From positions 2,094,501 through 2,158,500 of the forward strand of contig JAFREQ010000091.1 in the NCBI GenBank assembly GCA_025331565.1: a DNA stretch of 64,000 nt. Reading direction: 5' to 3'. How positions within the stretch are numbered: position 1 is the stretch's first letter; each line of letters starts with the position of its first letter. The translations under genes were made by a program, and so were the position numbers. Positions 35,400-47,899 of this stretch are shown one piece after another. Below the pieces are notes generated by a model, which did no database searches, had not been told where the DNA came from, and was given only the letters and a program-made list of their open reading frames with translations. Source of the DNA: Holacanthus passer (lineage: Eukaryota; Chordata; Actinopteri; Pomacanthidae).

Positions 35400-36140
35400 G
35401 ACCTGATTTCAGGTCAAATTAATGCTTTTTAAAAATTCCTCTGTGGAGTATGTTTGACTTTCTCTGACTTTCTGTTTGACTTTTTGAAAATTCTATGAAT
35501 GCCACAAATTATTCTAAATCACTCATTTGTGCCACTTATGAACAAATCTATTCGTACAAGTGTTTCTAGCATAAGGGCCCAGTATGTGTTGTTATCTAGT
35601 TACACCTTTTGTCTTGCTTGCTGGTGCATTTTGTGGCAAATAAATGCTTTGCATTTCATTTGAACTGAAATATTAAGGTTGGCTCATCACTAGTCCCCTC
35701 ATGTCTTTACTCTATGAAATGACCCTAAGACCACCTAAGGACGGTCCTGCGCCTCTAAGAGGTGAGGTTTAACAATGTGTCATGGTTGAGCTCAAGACCT
35801 TAACAAAAAGTGGACCAAACAGACCAGTGATGGTGTAACCAGTTTCATTAAAATGATAAAGTATTAACAGGTCAAATCTGGTCACCAGATGAGCAGAGAC
35901 CAGCAGCTTTTAAAACCTGCTCAAAGCTAACTTCTTTGAGACAGCTGATAAGGGCAGAGAGCTCACAGAACATATAGATTACATACTGGATAAAGGATAA
36001 AGGCGAAGTGGCGAAGGCTTGGACCATGACGCACAGGAAAAGGCTGGTGATGGTGCCTCCAGTCCCAGAGGGAGGAGCACCCATTTGGTGTCACTGTGGT
36101 TTGAAGGGAAGTAAAAAAACACGTTTGAAGATCATAACCA
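35400..36140. other. Non-genic stretch
   Basis: No repeat family recognised. A minus-strand frame (35872-36084) is rich in hydrophobic residues, but it has no family match I can name. Confidence 0.4.
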
Positions 36141-36148
36141 AGCTCCAT

Positions 36149-36260
36149 GTTGGAGATGATGAAACCCTCTGGTAAGCAGGATGCGGTCCCTTCCCTGTCA
36201 CCGTCAAACTTGAGACAGTCAAAACCAAGGTGACAGTGACAGATTTAATCTGCAGCCAGC
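36149..36260 (+). repeat. Dispersed duplicate, copy 2
   Basis: AGATGATGAAACCCTCTGGT, AAGCAGGATGCGGTCCCTTC, CCTGTCACCGTC and AAAACCAAGGTGACAGTGAC align with 31577-31680, 4.6 kb to the left on the same strand. Confidence 0.55.
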
Positions 36261-36319
36261 CGCTCGCCGGCTTTTATCTCAGCTCTCAGGGGTCCTGTGA
36301 CGAAAACTGGCCTCAATGT

Positions 36320-36900
36320 TCTCCCTGGTTTCAGTCATCTTCTCCGCCCTTTTTGTTCTTCTCTTCAATCTCATTCTTCCCTTTTCTTGTTCTTCCCTTG
36401 ACCTCTTTTCCTTCCGCCTGTTTACTCTGTTGTCACTTTTTCTCCTTCCTCTTCCTCTTTAACTTCCTTCCCTCCCTGCCATCCACCATCAGAGTTTTTG
36501 TCATTTATTACTTGTGTTTGTTTTTCATTTCTTCTCATCCCTTGCTTCTTTCTTTCTCCTCCAGGATCATCTTCTCTCAACTGTTTCTTCCTCATCCCTC
36601 CTTCCTTTCCTTAAGCCTTATCTCCTCCTTCGTCCATCCCTTCACCTTCCTTCTCTTTCCTCTTGCCCTTCCTTTCACCCATCTTACTTCATCTTTCCAC
36701 CTTCGTTGGCTTTTCCTACATACTTGAAATTTCAGCATTATGCGCAAACTGAAAATGAGATGGATGGAACACACTTACTGAACTTTTTCAGTCATATCCC
36801 TTTCATCCTTCCTCTCCTTTCCCTCCTCATGCCTCTCTTCCTTCATTCCCAGCATCATCCTCTCTCTGTCTCATCCTTGCTTCTTCTCCCCCTTTCTAGT
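36320..36900. repeat. Long polypyrimidine-rich tract
   Basis: Nearly 600 bases are strongly enriched for C and T on the plus strand, with short CTTCC/TTCTC words rather than a simple repeat. It creates two long overlapping open frames (165 and 204 codons) of Ser/Leu/Pro/Phe that I reject as genes. Confidence 0.75.
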
Positions 36901-37098
36901 TTGGCTCCAGCAGACTTGATCAAACAGCTTATGTGCACCAACTCTTCAACCAATCTCTGCTGTCACTCCTGTGCACTCACACCTGCTCACTCCTCCTCAG
37001 CCACTGTGAGCTTTGTGTGCGAGTATGTTTGGGTGAGCAGGGACATGATGTTATATAATGACAAAACAAGATTGGACAGTGTGCCACTTCATTTTGTT

Positions 37099-37126
37099 GT
37101 GTGTGTGTGTGCGCGTGTGTGTGTGT
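37099..37126. repeat. (GT)n microsatellite, interrupted by GCGC
   Basis: Two GT runs separated by GCGC. Confidence 0.9.
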
Positions 37127-37263
37127 AAATGAGTATGCATATGGCTGCCAGTGTGAGTGAGTGAGTGAGACACTTCCAGCAATTTCAGCAAAGGTTAATA
37201 GAGAACCGCTCCACACCTTCTTTCTGCACACCAGAGAGAGAGAGAAGGCAGGTGGGAAAAGAC

Positions 37264-37296
37264 AAAGAAAGAAAGATTAGAAAGAAAGAAAGAAAA
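37264..37296. repeat. (GAAA)n microsatellite
   Basis: Two short GAAA/AAAG runs (AAAGAAAGAAAGA and AGAAAGAAAGAAAGAAAA) split by TTAG. Confidence 0.85.
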
Positions 37297-37354
37297 TTAA
37301 ATGTGCGTTTAAATAGGCAGGCCATTAATCTTCTCCTGGTGGCAGCCCACCATC

Positions 37355-37371
37355 TGTGTGTGTGTGTGTGT
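37355..37371. repeat. (TG)n microsatellite
   Basis: Eight TG units, about 230 bases after the previous GT tract. Confidence 0.85.
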
Positions 37372-37399
37372 TTGTTTATCACCAGGTAGGCCAATTATG

Positions 37400-40300
37400 C
37401 TGCAAAGAAAACACATACTTCCTCACACATAACTTCATATTTACAGACACTCGTGATGTTTGAATTTTGATCACATTTAAGGCTGTCCGTCTTTAAAAAA
37501 AACACCTTTGCATAATCTCTGAGGTGACATTTTGTGAGAAAAAAGTGAAAAAAAAGGTTAACGTTAGAAGGAATTACAACATTTTTTATAATATTTCATA
37601 TTCATGTCAGTTGTATTGTTTGCTCCTTAGCTTTTATTTATTGTGGAATTAACACAATGTTGTTAATCCAACAGTTTCTATTAGGAACTAGTGCTTACAA
37701 AATTGCACCAATTTGCCTGAGGAGAGTATAATAACAACTACATTATATCTTAATTAAAGGCCCTGGTCTTAATATTTAGGCTTTATGTAATATTTAGTGA
37801 ATAATAATAACTACAAACCGGTGAGGTAACATCATCATCGTAGTCTCCAATTTGATTTCACCTGTCAGTCACTTAGTGTGGTCTTCTAAAATTGATAAAG
37901 ATAATGTCCTTGAAATATGTTTCTGAATGTGTTTGGACTATTCAGTTCTTGTACTACAACGGTGCCTGCTAACTCATCGAGTCCACCTTAAATTCAAATG
38001 ACAGTGTCAGTAAGTCATCTTTGACTTGTGCCAATGACTCATGACTTCCTTTGCAATTTTTGCATTTTGACTTGGAAAGACTCCAGCTGCCTATAGATTA
38101 AAACATCATATTTGTTTAAAAAGTCATTGTTCATTTTCCTTGCAAAGAACGTGCTTTGAACCCGAGGGCTGCCAGTCACGTTCCAGGAGCATGAGGGAAA
38201 GGTGCATTTGTCTGTGCAGACCAAAGCAGCAGAAAGACAACAGATTATCACAATTTGACGCTAAAACCTTCCATTATTAAAGATTCTCATTTTCACCGGC
38301 CACAATCAAATGACAACATTTTCATTATTGTGTTTTATCATTATTCCACAATGTTTATCCACATGAACTTAAGCATTAACAAATGCATTTAATGAGTCCA
38401 TTTCTGACAATTTGTGCATTTTGCATGAATGCAAACTGGTCAAAACCACTCACTGAAATTATTTCCAACAGTAATAAGTGGTTATGCCTTTTGCGTGCAG
38501 TATTCAACTATCCTATATTGATTTGTTTTAAAATGAACAGACACTTGAGTCACATTCATTTGTAGTGAGGTGTTATTTGTAGCAATTCCCATTTACACAA
38601 GGTTAAAACTAAGGTAAACTAAATCATTACAATCAATCATTACAAATGGTCTGGGAACTGTAATTGCTGTTTGCGCTACAACTGCAAGATACGATATACA
38701 TCCATGTTGTTCACATCATATAGCCTTTAATAAAGTGCCGGCTGAAGAATTCTGTTTCACATCAACAGGAACAATCACCTCCACCTAACAACACAGTTCA
38801 ATTCAGACAAGGATGGCACATGGCAGCAAATGATTAGCAGATTAGAAGTTGCCATCATTGCTCCCACTGTGCGTTATCGTCACTTGATTTTAGTATTATT
38901 CTTATGCTCCATCCTTCTACATTAATAGTGGGATTTCTATTGCATCCACTTTTGAAGAACACTGATTATTCTTATGCTCCATCCGAGCTTCTCAGGCACA
39001 TTCAGCTACTCTTGTCTTGAGGCAAGCTGCTCATCTCAAACATGACTAATGTGTGTGTTGCCTGCAAGTCAGTGTCTGGCTTACTCTCCAAAGATCATCT
39101 TTGAGGTATAAGAAGAGCCACTCTCCAACGTCACTGAAAAATCATGAGTGGACTGTGTGTTTCTGTAGCTCAACATAGTGAACCAACTGATTAATCTAGC
39201 ATGAAACAATCCATTTGCCTCTTGTCAGAATCTCCCAGTTAAACTTTTGTTCACATCATATCGATATCTGGAGCTCATCATCTTGGTGGCTGTGAATCAG
39301 GACCTTCAGTATTTGGATCAAGCAGCTGTTGAAAAGCAGGCTGTAAAAATAAGCCTGCAACAGCTGTTTTTTTTTTCGAGGTGGCCACTAAAAGTCTTTC
39401 TGCTTTTCAGCATAAAGTATAGATTTTGTGACCAAAGCTGTTTCTGCTGTTGCTGTGCTTTCTGTGCTCAGGGCTGCAGACCTTTTGGGAGGTTACTCCC
39501 AGTGTGCTGCGTGCATATAAGCCAGAGCCAGTATTTGGGCAGGGTTTGACATACGACTTCACTTGGGACTTGTTAATGAAGACTTGCAAGGAATGAGTGA
39601 AGTTTGATTTCAACATGATCACAACCAGACATTTTTAGTTATTTCTATAAAACATTGAATACATAAGTGAAACTTATAGAAAACCCTGAACTGACTTTTT
39701 CCAAGTTTTGAGCGAAACAGCAAATTTTTTGACTACTTTTCATCATTTTGAAGAAATTAGCGGCTGACCAGTACTTTTTAAAGATCATTGGAAAGATAGG
39801 AAAACATCCTCCCGTTTCCCTACCAAATCATCTGGATCATCATCCACAGCTCATCCTCCACCTCATTGTCATCTTAGCAACCAAAATTTGTCTGTGGATG
39901 ACTTTATCAAGACACATACAATCCCTACCTCTGTGAGAGATTATAACATCAAACCACTCAAATAAATTGGCTGTGAAGCTTAAGATTCCTTTTAATGTAT
40001 TTTCAGCTGGTGTCAGCTCATCCATAACTCATTTGCGACCCAAGGTTACATCAGCCACTGTAACATACGGTATTACAGCATCACTTTGAGCCTCGATGCA
40101 TTATTGAGAAAAGCAACTGATTGAACTCAGAGCTGATCCTTTTATTTCTCTCTTTTTATCTATAAATTAGAAGCAAGATGTTTTTTACTCATCAGAATAT
40201 TAATAAAAGCAGGAGCACGAGTTACAGCATCAGAGGTAGACTTTGTAGTTTGTAGAAATAGTGCATTTACCATGTACGGTATTTCTGGAGTTTTGGGAAT

Positions 40301-40720
40301 GTCTGGGGAACATGTCCACACATGGACCACAACAACATGAACTCTATAGTTAAGTTAGTGCTTGCTGAGTTGTCTTAAACTGATCAAGAGGAATTCCCTC
40401 CTTTGCCAGCAGGAAGTGAAAACATCACATTTTGCTCTCGTGGTCATGTTGTGCAGGTTTTGAGTTATAAAATGATTATTTTTATAAGTCAGTTTTCCTG
40501 ACAGCTGGATAGATCAGGTTAAAGGTCAAGAGACTCAATCTGTACAGCTCCCCAACTACTGTTTTTTTTCTCTTACCCCCTTGTTGAGAAAGTGAGGCAA
40601 AAGAGAAGTTGTTGTAGAGTTTATGGAGTATGACATTTGACCTTGTTTATGAGGTACTTATATTTTATCTAAGGACTTTTGCATGATTAATCAATATTTT
40701 CCTTGTACTAAAATGTTTGC
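37400..40720. other. Non-genic stretch, nothing recognised apart from a short direct repeat
   Basis: AT-rich unique-looking sequence. An exact 20-base direct repeat at 38895-38914 and 38965-38984 is listed separately. No repeat family, RNA gene or exon was recognised. Confidence 0.45.
38895..38984 (+). repeat. Exact 20-bp direct repeat, 70-bp period
   Basis: ATTATTCTTATGCTCCATCC occurs at 38895-38914 and again at 38965-38984 with 50 unrelated bases between. It could be a partial tandem duplication or a footprint of repair. Confidence 0.85.
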
Positions 40721-40723
40721 ACT

Positions 40724-40755
40724 AAAAAAAACAACAACAAAAAAAAAAAAAAAAA
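40724..40755. repeat. A-rich run with CAA interruptions
   Basis: A run of A with three CAA interruptions, about 30 bases. Confidence 0.9.
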
Positions 40756-41055
40756 CAGACGTGGGACCGCTCAGCATTAGATTCGGTCCTCTTACATTTT
40801 AAACAAATATGCACAAATCTGTTTCATGGTTGGTGCAAGTTCTAGGCCATAAAATATCATTATATTAATACATAAAATATCAAGATAGGGGAAGCAGATA
40901 GCAGATATAAAATATCACGACAGAGTTTGTTTTTCTACATTTTGTCTTTTTCATGTTTCCAAAATGGTTTGTTCTGCTGTAGAACAAAACCAGCCTAGCC
41001 CTGATGTACCTGTATATCCATGAGTCTGTTTATTATTGAATTTGTCTTTTCTTCA

Positions 41056-41093
<38 letters not shown>
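41056..41093. repeat. (ATT)n microsatellite
   Basis: About 12 perfect ATT units. Confidence 0.95.
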
Positions 41094-41094
<1 letters not shown>

Positions 41095-41699
41095 TAAATA
41101 TGGTACAAAGGACTGTTGTCTCACACAGGATTATTTGGACATAATCTCTTAAGAATTGAATGGATGAATGAATTAAGAATAGTCATGATTTGTACACTGG
41201 TCTGCACACTTTCAATTCAGAGGAAAAAAAGGAGACCCAAATGATGAGCACCTCAGTGTAGATGTACTCCTGCTGACTAACAACTGTTCAGCTGGTTCAG
41301 CTCACAAGGCTGCTGTGTTCTCAATAAGGTGATGTATTTTTTTCCAGTTAAAGGAGACGGCTCGCAGAAAACTGTATACATGATGCAAATGCTGCTTCCA
41401 GAGAGAGAAATGGAACTCGAGAAAGCTTAAATTGCCTTTCAGTCAAACGCATTGATATGGGGTATTTGTAGTGTTAATGGTGGCTAAACGCTTACAATTT
41501 TAAAATGTTTGACACTCAAGGCCGAAATCTTGAGGATATAATTTTGTGTAGTTGGCAAAGCAGTCACTGTTCCTCGAAGAAGATTACAGGTTGCTAATAA
41601 CAAACATTGTGATGTTTAAAATCAAACTCAGCACAGTGATAACAAGTTTAATTCCTGATATATTTTACTAAACAGGGAGAGATAATGGAGAGATGCCTA

Positions 41700-42260
41700 T
41701 CTCCCACTGAACGATAGCTGTCTGAGATTTGCAGAATACACAAAGGGGAAAGCTGTTCGCCCGCCGCGGAGGAGAATGGAACTTTAAGCTGTTTAATTGG
41801 ATCAGTCAACAAAAGAATTGTTTACCATTGTTGAAGCTTAAGAAGATCGGAGAGGCTGTGAGAGAGTCTATCAGGCAGAGGCAGTGAGAGGAAAATGAAG
41901 AGGGAGAGAGAGGTGAGGGGAGACAGGTGTAAAACAGAGGGAGACGGAGGGGCTTTTAAGCGAAGCGGCGAGGAACAGGCCAAAGGGAGACGGGAGGGAG
42001 ACGGAGATGACAGGAAAAGGAAAACACATGAAAGAACACCTGTACAGAAATACATAAATGGTTAAAGAGAGACATCAACCGAGAATGAGAGAGAGGAAAG
42101 AGAGCAATAGAACCTGAGCGAATAGAATAAATATGATTGTTTCTTCTGCTCTGAGCCCCCTCAGGCGAATTAGAGCCAGGCCTTGTGCAGAGAAACCTGA
42201 CTGCCTCTCTTTGATCTTCCCTCTAATCAGATTGGAGCTCAGGGTTTAGGGAAAAGGCAT
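41700..42260. other. Purine-rich block flanked by possible conserved sequence
   Basis: Positions 41870-42110 are GA-rich on the plus strand, giving a low-complexity minus-strand frame. On either side, 41740-41825 (GTTTAATTGGATCAGTCAAC) and 42145-42250 (GAATTAGAGCCAGGCCTTGT, CTCTAATCAGATTGGAGC) are well balanced in composition and might be conserved non-coding elements. No gene is visible. Confidence 0.4.
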
Positions 42261-42285
42261 AACATTGTATTGCCTCTTTTCTCTT

Positions 42286-42292
<7 letters not shown>

Positions 42293-42331
<39 letters not shown>

Positions 42332-42530
42332 CTGACATAGGCTACTTTCAGGGACCCATTTCACCAGTTAATTGGGGATGGCTTGTCCAATTGGGGGCAG
42401 GAGCTTCATGAAAGCTGATTTTTGTGAAAGTGATTGAGGTTAGGCTTAGATTAAAGTTAGGGTCAGGGAAATCTCCAGGAAATGAATGGAAGTCTATGTC
42501 ATGTCCCTAAAAGTGATGATGTCATAATGT
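42293..42530 (+). repeat. (GT)n microsatellite with attached teleost repeat
   Basis: About 18 GT units (42293-42329) are followed by CAGGGACCCATTTCACCAG, GTTAGGCTTAGATTAAAGTT, AATGAATGGAAGTCTATGTC and GTCCCTAAAAGTGATG. This is the kind of interspersed sequence that accompanies GT repeats in fish (GGTTAGGGTTAG..., AATGAATGGAAGTC...). It may be a diverged, opposite-strand relative of the sequence at 1624-1712. Confidence 0.55.
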
Positions 42531-42539
42531 GCGGGTGTG

Positions 42540-44480
42540 TGTCTGATTATACATATCTGTTTGTGTATGCACGTGGCAGGGGTCATGAGTACGATACAGT
42601 GCTGCGTGATGAGCTGGAAAGGCCTGATAACTAGAACTGCTATCATGCTAACTACAGCTGGTGTGCATAAAAAAAGCATGAAATTAATAGTTATGCACTT
42701 TGTTGTTAGTTGTTTCCTTTTGTCAGCAGAACACATCTCCACTGAAGTTTGTATGAGCACTTAAACACTGCAGACCAGTGCATGAATCTGCAGGTTTGCC
42801 ACTAAATCTCAGCGCATGCACAAAGACAGAAATTCAGTTTGTCAGGTTTGCAAAGCAGTGCACATGCATGGTTCTGTTATATAGATTTCAACTATGAAAC
42901 AGACTGCACATGCAAACGCCTGATCTTCACACTATCAGAACTATAAATGGATTTACTCATAATGTTAGCTTTTTGCATTATGGATGAGTGGTGGAATTAT
43001 CCGTGCTACCCATACGCCTCATTTTCTCAGTAGCATGTATGCAAAGCAATAAATGTTTCATTTTCGATCATGTTTTGCAGACATGAACCCTGCTCTTCAT
43101 TTGCTTCTCTGCTGCCGTTGTGTGCTTATGGACATGGTAATTCTATAGCTAACCATGTGTACATTTGTGATAAGCATGAAGTGTGATCATTGTCTCTCTC
43201 TCATTATAGTTTCAGACTCTGCTATAGTTTCAGACTCTCAAGTTGAATGTTATTTTCACCCTGGTTAACCTGGTGGAAAAATATGAAATTTTATTTATAC
43301 TTTTCTCTAAACAACTTTGAAACTCTCTTCAAAATGTTGAGGCCATTTTAAAGTCGAAATTGTATGTACCATACAGTATTATGTATTGTTATTTTAGGAA
43401 GAGGAAAGCGTTATTCTGGTGTGGATACAGTGTGACATCTACAATCAAACAAAGCAAGGCAACAAACAGGGCAGCAGAAAAAGACAGTGACTTGTTTGGT
43501 TACATGCTGCAGGAGTTTCGTCTGTTTTGGAAATATAAACAAAAAGCCTGCATGAATTTTATAGGAAGCTGGGGAAGAACTCCAGGATCTGTCTCCCTGT
43601 GTTTATATCGGTCGTGCAAACTTGACCGGAGTTTCAACTTTGGCGTGAGTTGCAGATAATTCCAGATTTTTATTATGAGATCAACTATTGCTTCAACACC
43701 TTGCCAACTTTAACTCCAGGTGTTTGACATATGACATGCTTGTATTACACCATTTCACTTGTCAGTTCTCTCTGTGCCCCCGCTTCACTGCCCCAAATCC
43801 TATAAGTGATGATGCAAGCACAGGCCAAGCGATGGCAAGACTCATTACAGCCAGAAGACCTTTAATCACTCCCTGAGATTAAAAAGTGTGAGACTTCAAA
43901 AGCAGAGCAGGTTAGCAGCGTGTTGTACTAAATTTGTACTAAATTGTGCAGCTCTTTCCCACAAAATAAAGCTTTAATGAAGCTTAATCTTTCAATAAAG
44001 AAAAAATGCACTAGCTGGAGACTGCAGTGCAGTTATGAATGTAAACAGCTGGCTTTATTCAGATTTAGCAAACAATGTGATTTATGCTTGAGCAGAGAGA
44101 GAGAGAGGAAGATAAGACTATGATTAAATGAGATTCTTTGTAAAGCTTTATCAATCAAATTGTTTTTTTTTTTTATTATATTACTGCATGTGGTGCCCTC
44201 TCCATTAGCATATAAAGAGATCAAATCAACACAGAAAATATTCAGAGTGGTGAGTGTGCACATGGCATTTAGATCCATGACACACAACAGATTTTATTCA
44301 AGGGGATTATTTCTTTAGATTATCAGAGCGATCATTTTTACATTTCCTACTTCACACCACACACACATACACACACAGGGTAAACTGGTCCTCACCTACT
44401 GTGCATAGTGGAACATAGCTGTAAACACACAAATGCGCATTTGTACACATATGTGCTTACATATTTTCAGACACACACTC
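42540..44480. other. Non-genic stretch, nothing recognised
   Basis: AT-rich. A small tandem duplication (TATAGTTTCAGACTCT twice) lies at about 43206-43239. No gene or RNA recognised. Confidence 0.45.
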
Positions 44481-44488
44481 TCTCTTTC

Positions 44489-44512
44489 ACACACACACAC
44501 ACACACACACAC
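44489..44512. repeat. (CA)n microsatellite
   Basis: About 12 CA units. Confidence 0.9.
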
Positions 44513-44635
44513 TGACATGGTCTATGTATCACTTTGTGACAAGGCCAATCTTTAAGCCTGACTCTTTTTGATAAGTCTATGATTGATCTGTGAGGGTCTA
44601 TTTCCTGTCTTCACCTGTGATAAATCACCCTTACG

Positions 44636-44683
<48 letters not shown>
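44636..44683. repeat. (GT)n microsatellite
   Basis: About 24 uninterrupted GT units. Open frames on both strands through it are artefacts. Confidence 0.95.
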
Positions 44684-44684
<1 letters not shown>

Positions 44685-45959
44685 GTAAAGGTCTGTACAA
44701 TCCTTAGTGACACCACAGTGAGTATTTTTTTATATATATTGCTGATATCTAAAGTATATATGTATATTTCATGACTTAAATTGATGTGAAGGTTTTCCAT
44801 TCATACTCTATAGTTAGGTTTTATTCTCTGTGTCACTCCAAACATTTTGGCCCATTCCAAATTTAGTATATAATAAAGAAATATTTAGATGACATTACAC
44901 TATTAGTTATCAAACATCAACAAAAAAAATTAACATGCACACTTATTCATGTGAAACATTTAAAATACACTGTAGTGAATAGTAGAACGAAGAAAATAAA
45001 AGCTACAATCCTGCAATTTATCCTGATGAAGGGCTATTTTTCTTTTCTCCCACGCTTTTCTGTGAGTAAGTGGATATGCAAACAGTCGACACCGTGGCAA
45101 CTCAACTTTTCTGACATACCGTCTCCTTTAAGATACAAATACTAGCTATCACCAGAGAATGCACACAAACACAGTAACACTGATCCTGATACAACAAGTC
45201 AGGCTCTCTCTGTCAAACAAGCTGCACATGAACTTCCGTCATTTCTGCATCTTTTGCTATTTGTCAAACAGATTTCGCTGTCAGCTTCGAATGCATACTT
45301 CATGTTTGTCTTGCCTATCTTCTATGCCTGCTTGGTGTCAAACAGCATGTCTTACAGTGAGGGCTATTAACACAGCAGTATGACATTTCGTGCTAAATGT
45401 CTGTCTGACTATACTGTAAACACAAGTCAGGTGGAATGTTTTTGATCGCAATGAAAGCATTATTTTTTACATTTGCACAGCTTATTAAATCTAGCTTGCT
45501 CATGTTCCACAAATGACGAGTTTTTATATCATCCATCATAACATTACTTGATATTTTAAGCAGGGGGAAAAGTAAGGTCAAATTTCCTGTGTGATGATGG
45601 TAGCAGACAAACCCAAGTCATTATTATTCTGAAAATTCTTCTTCCTGGTTAATATTGTCTACTGTGTCCCCTTCCATCTGTCTATCCACCTGTTCTGATT
45701 TGATGAAATTATGAGAGATCCTCTTCAAGCATATTTCCTATGTTCAGCTAAGTTATCTCCGTGCCAAGGCCTCAGGTGCCATGCAGAACACCGAAGACAT
45801 AACACCACCTGCCTCATATGATGTTCCTTCTTCCTCCTTCTCTTTGCACTTTTCTAAATATATTGCGTCTCTTGTGCCCATGTGACCATATTAAACATCT
45901 CAACTTTTCTTAGCTATAACGTCAAATCATAACAGAAATCTCAGGGCACTTTTCTATTA

Positions 45960-46510
45960 CGTCAGAGTGTGGCAGAAAGGTAAGGCCACAGGTCAACCCT
46001 TTCTCCTCCTGAAAGGAAAGGGAGGGGGCAGGAAGGAGTGAGAGGAAAAAAAACCCAGGTGAGGGCATAAATTAGTGGCACCTGTGAGCCAGGGGAGAAG
46101 GAAAAAAGACACAAAGCAGCAAGGAGGCGACGAGAGAGGAGCGAGAGTGGAACAAAGAAAAGATCCAGGTTACTCAAATCTGCCTGCGAATTCTTAAAAG
46201 TAAATGAACATTGTAAAAAGAAGAGCGCAGAAACGGAGAAAGGAGAAAAACCCGCTGGATTCTTTGGAGGACCTTGAAAACCTCGGCCTAAGAAGTGGTA
46301 ATAATCCCAGGAGCCTGTTGGAGGAAGAAAGTTGCCAGAGAGCCATCCCCCACAGACTCGGAGCCCATCTTGGCCTGGGTTGGAGAACAATACCTCACAC
46401 AGTTAAGTACTGTCCACCACTGATTTTTCATTTATGTGAGTTATACATAACGTGTTGCTATTTTTTAAGTGACATAGATCTGATTTTCATATTTAATGCT
46501 ATCTGATTTA
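45960..46510. other. Purine-rich block, possible transcribed region (weak)
   Basis: A GA-rich stretch (46010-46250) leads into a 100-codon plus-strand frame starting at 46204 whose first 65 or so codons are rich in Lys, Arg and Glu and not simple-repeat. No domain is recognisable. A purine-rich leader followed by a short frame could be a 5' exon, but there is no recognisable promoter or convincing splice donor, and chance is the simpler explanation. Confidence 0.2.
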
Positions 46511-46519
46511 TTGATTGAT

Positions 46520-47500
46520 TTCTAATTAAACTAATTTCTCCTTATGTTAAATTTTTCACCGATTTTCTTTTGTAGGTAGGATTTATAGCTGGCCTGGTTA
46601 ATTTTCTGGAGTTGCACGCACACTTTAAAAATTAAAGAATTAGTTACAATTCGACAGGGTTGTAATTTTGTTTTTTTATTGGTCTCTCACCTGTCTGGCG
46701 CCCAACCATAAGTGTGCAGAACTCTTTTGAACCCCTATGCTACAAGGTCTAGACCGTACTCTTTATAATATTATTTACAGAGGCCCAACCCAAATACAGA
46801 TGCAGCAGTGGAAAGGCCTCAGAAAGTATGACCCAAAGCCAACGTGGTTACATGGCATCACTCAAGTTTTCAATGAGATGTTTCACGGCATACAGTGCAC
46901 ACATCAGTATGTCCCATTGTCATATTGACTCTGGACATTAGTTTTAGTTACTGACAGTAAAGATTTTCAGAGCCTGTGTGGCCGTGGTCTTGCTGCTGGT
47001 GGTGGCAGGAATTCAAATTGGTGCATAAATCCTTTCTTTCTAGCCAGTGCAACACATGGCAGCATCTGAAGTGAAGAGTGAAACTGATGGGGGGAGTGTC
47101 TGTGTGTCTGGTTGGGTCTTTTGGTTGCACAGATGATGGCAGCCATTTTCCAAACTGTGGGAGTAAAACCAGAGTTCAGAAAAGTCTAAAAAGAATAGAT
47201 ATAGATGGGGCCGCCTAGTGGGACTATGATAGCGGATGAGAAGATGATCCAATTAGTCATTAAAACCATGTTTATCAAATCAGGAAGAAAAACTATTTCC
47301 TCAACTGTAAGGACGTGTTTGCATTTCCTACTCTGAATACACTTCCCTTTCCCCCACAGTACACTTGGCTATCTTCTTCTGTTCTCATCATCTTTTCAAG
47401 AAAGTTAGATTTTCTCAGCCGTTGCTCTCTATTGTTCCACGATTAATGCAAATTCTACAATTCGGAGCCTCTCCCAGGACGGGAAATGGCCTCTGAAAAT
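46520..47500. other. Non-genic stretch, nothing recognised
   Basis: Unique-looking sequence. Overlapping minus-strand frames at 46948-47252 have no recognisable features. Confidence 0.45.
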
Positions 47501-47519
47501 TACTTTGCACACCTCGCTG

Positions 47520-47880
47520 ACTGTAAGACAGAGAAGGGAGAGGGAGAGGGAGGGGAGGGAGCAAACAGAGAGGGAGGTAAGGGTCAGGGGGGAAGAAGGG
47601 GGATGAGAAAGAAGGAAGCATAAAGAAGAAAGAGAAGACAGAGGCTGGTGCAGAGGTAGCGTGCCTACTGATGCCATATGTGTTTTAGCCTTGCCTGACC
47701 CTTCCTGCAGGCCTTCTAACCCGGGAGCAGGACACGACTCACTCCTCATTAGAATGGCTTTAGGGACGAAACAGGCCACCTGGTAGGCCACAAGACCACC
47801 ACCAGCAATGTGGGGGGAAAAAACACTCTCCAGCAGCGGCCCAATTGATGTTGGCAGACCATCTGATCGGGGGTTACATA
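47520..47880. other. GA-rich block next to possible conserved block
   Basis: Positions 47525-47645 are GA-rich on the plus strand. Positions 47690-47820 (ATTAGAATGGCTTTAGGGAC, CAGGCCACCTGGTAGGCCAC) are balanced in composition and repeat-free, as in conserved non-coding DNA. The 162-codon minus-strand frame spanning both ends in low-complexity residues and is not called a gene. Confidence 0.35.
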
Positions 47881-47899
47881 GTGAATAGGCTCGCTGTTC

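Noticed and set aside
35872..36148. Hydrophobic minus-strand frames that could suggest a membrane protein
   Set aside because: Short, partly overlapping in different frames, with no recognisable family or exon borders.
36230..37128. Two overlapping plus-strand frames of 165 and 204 codons
   Set aside because: They translate a polypyrimidine tract into Ser/Leu/Phe/Pro-rich sequence, overlap each other in different frames and show no domain.
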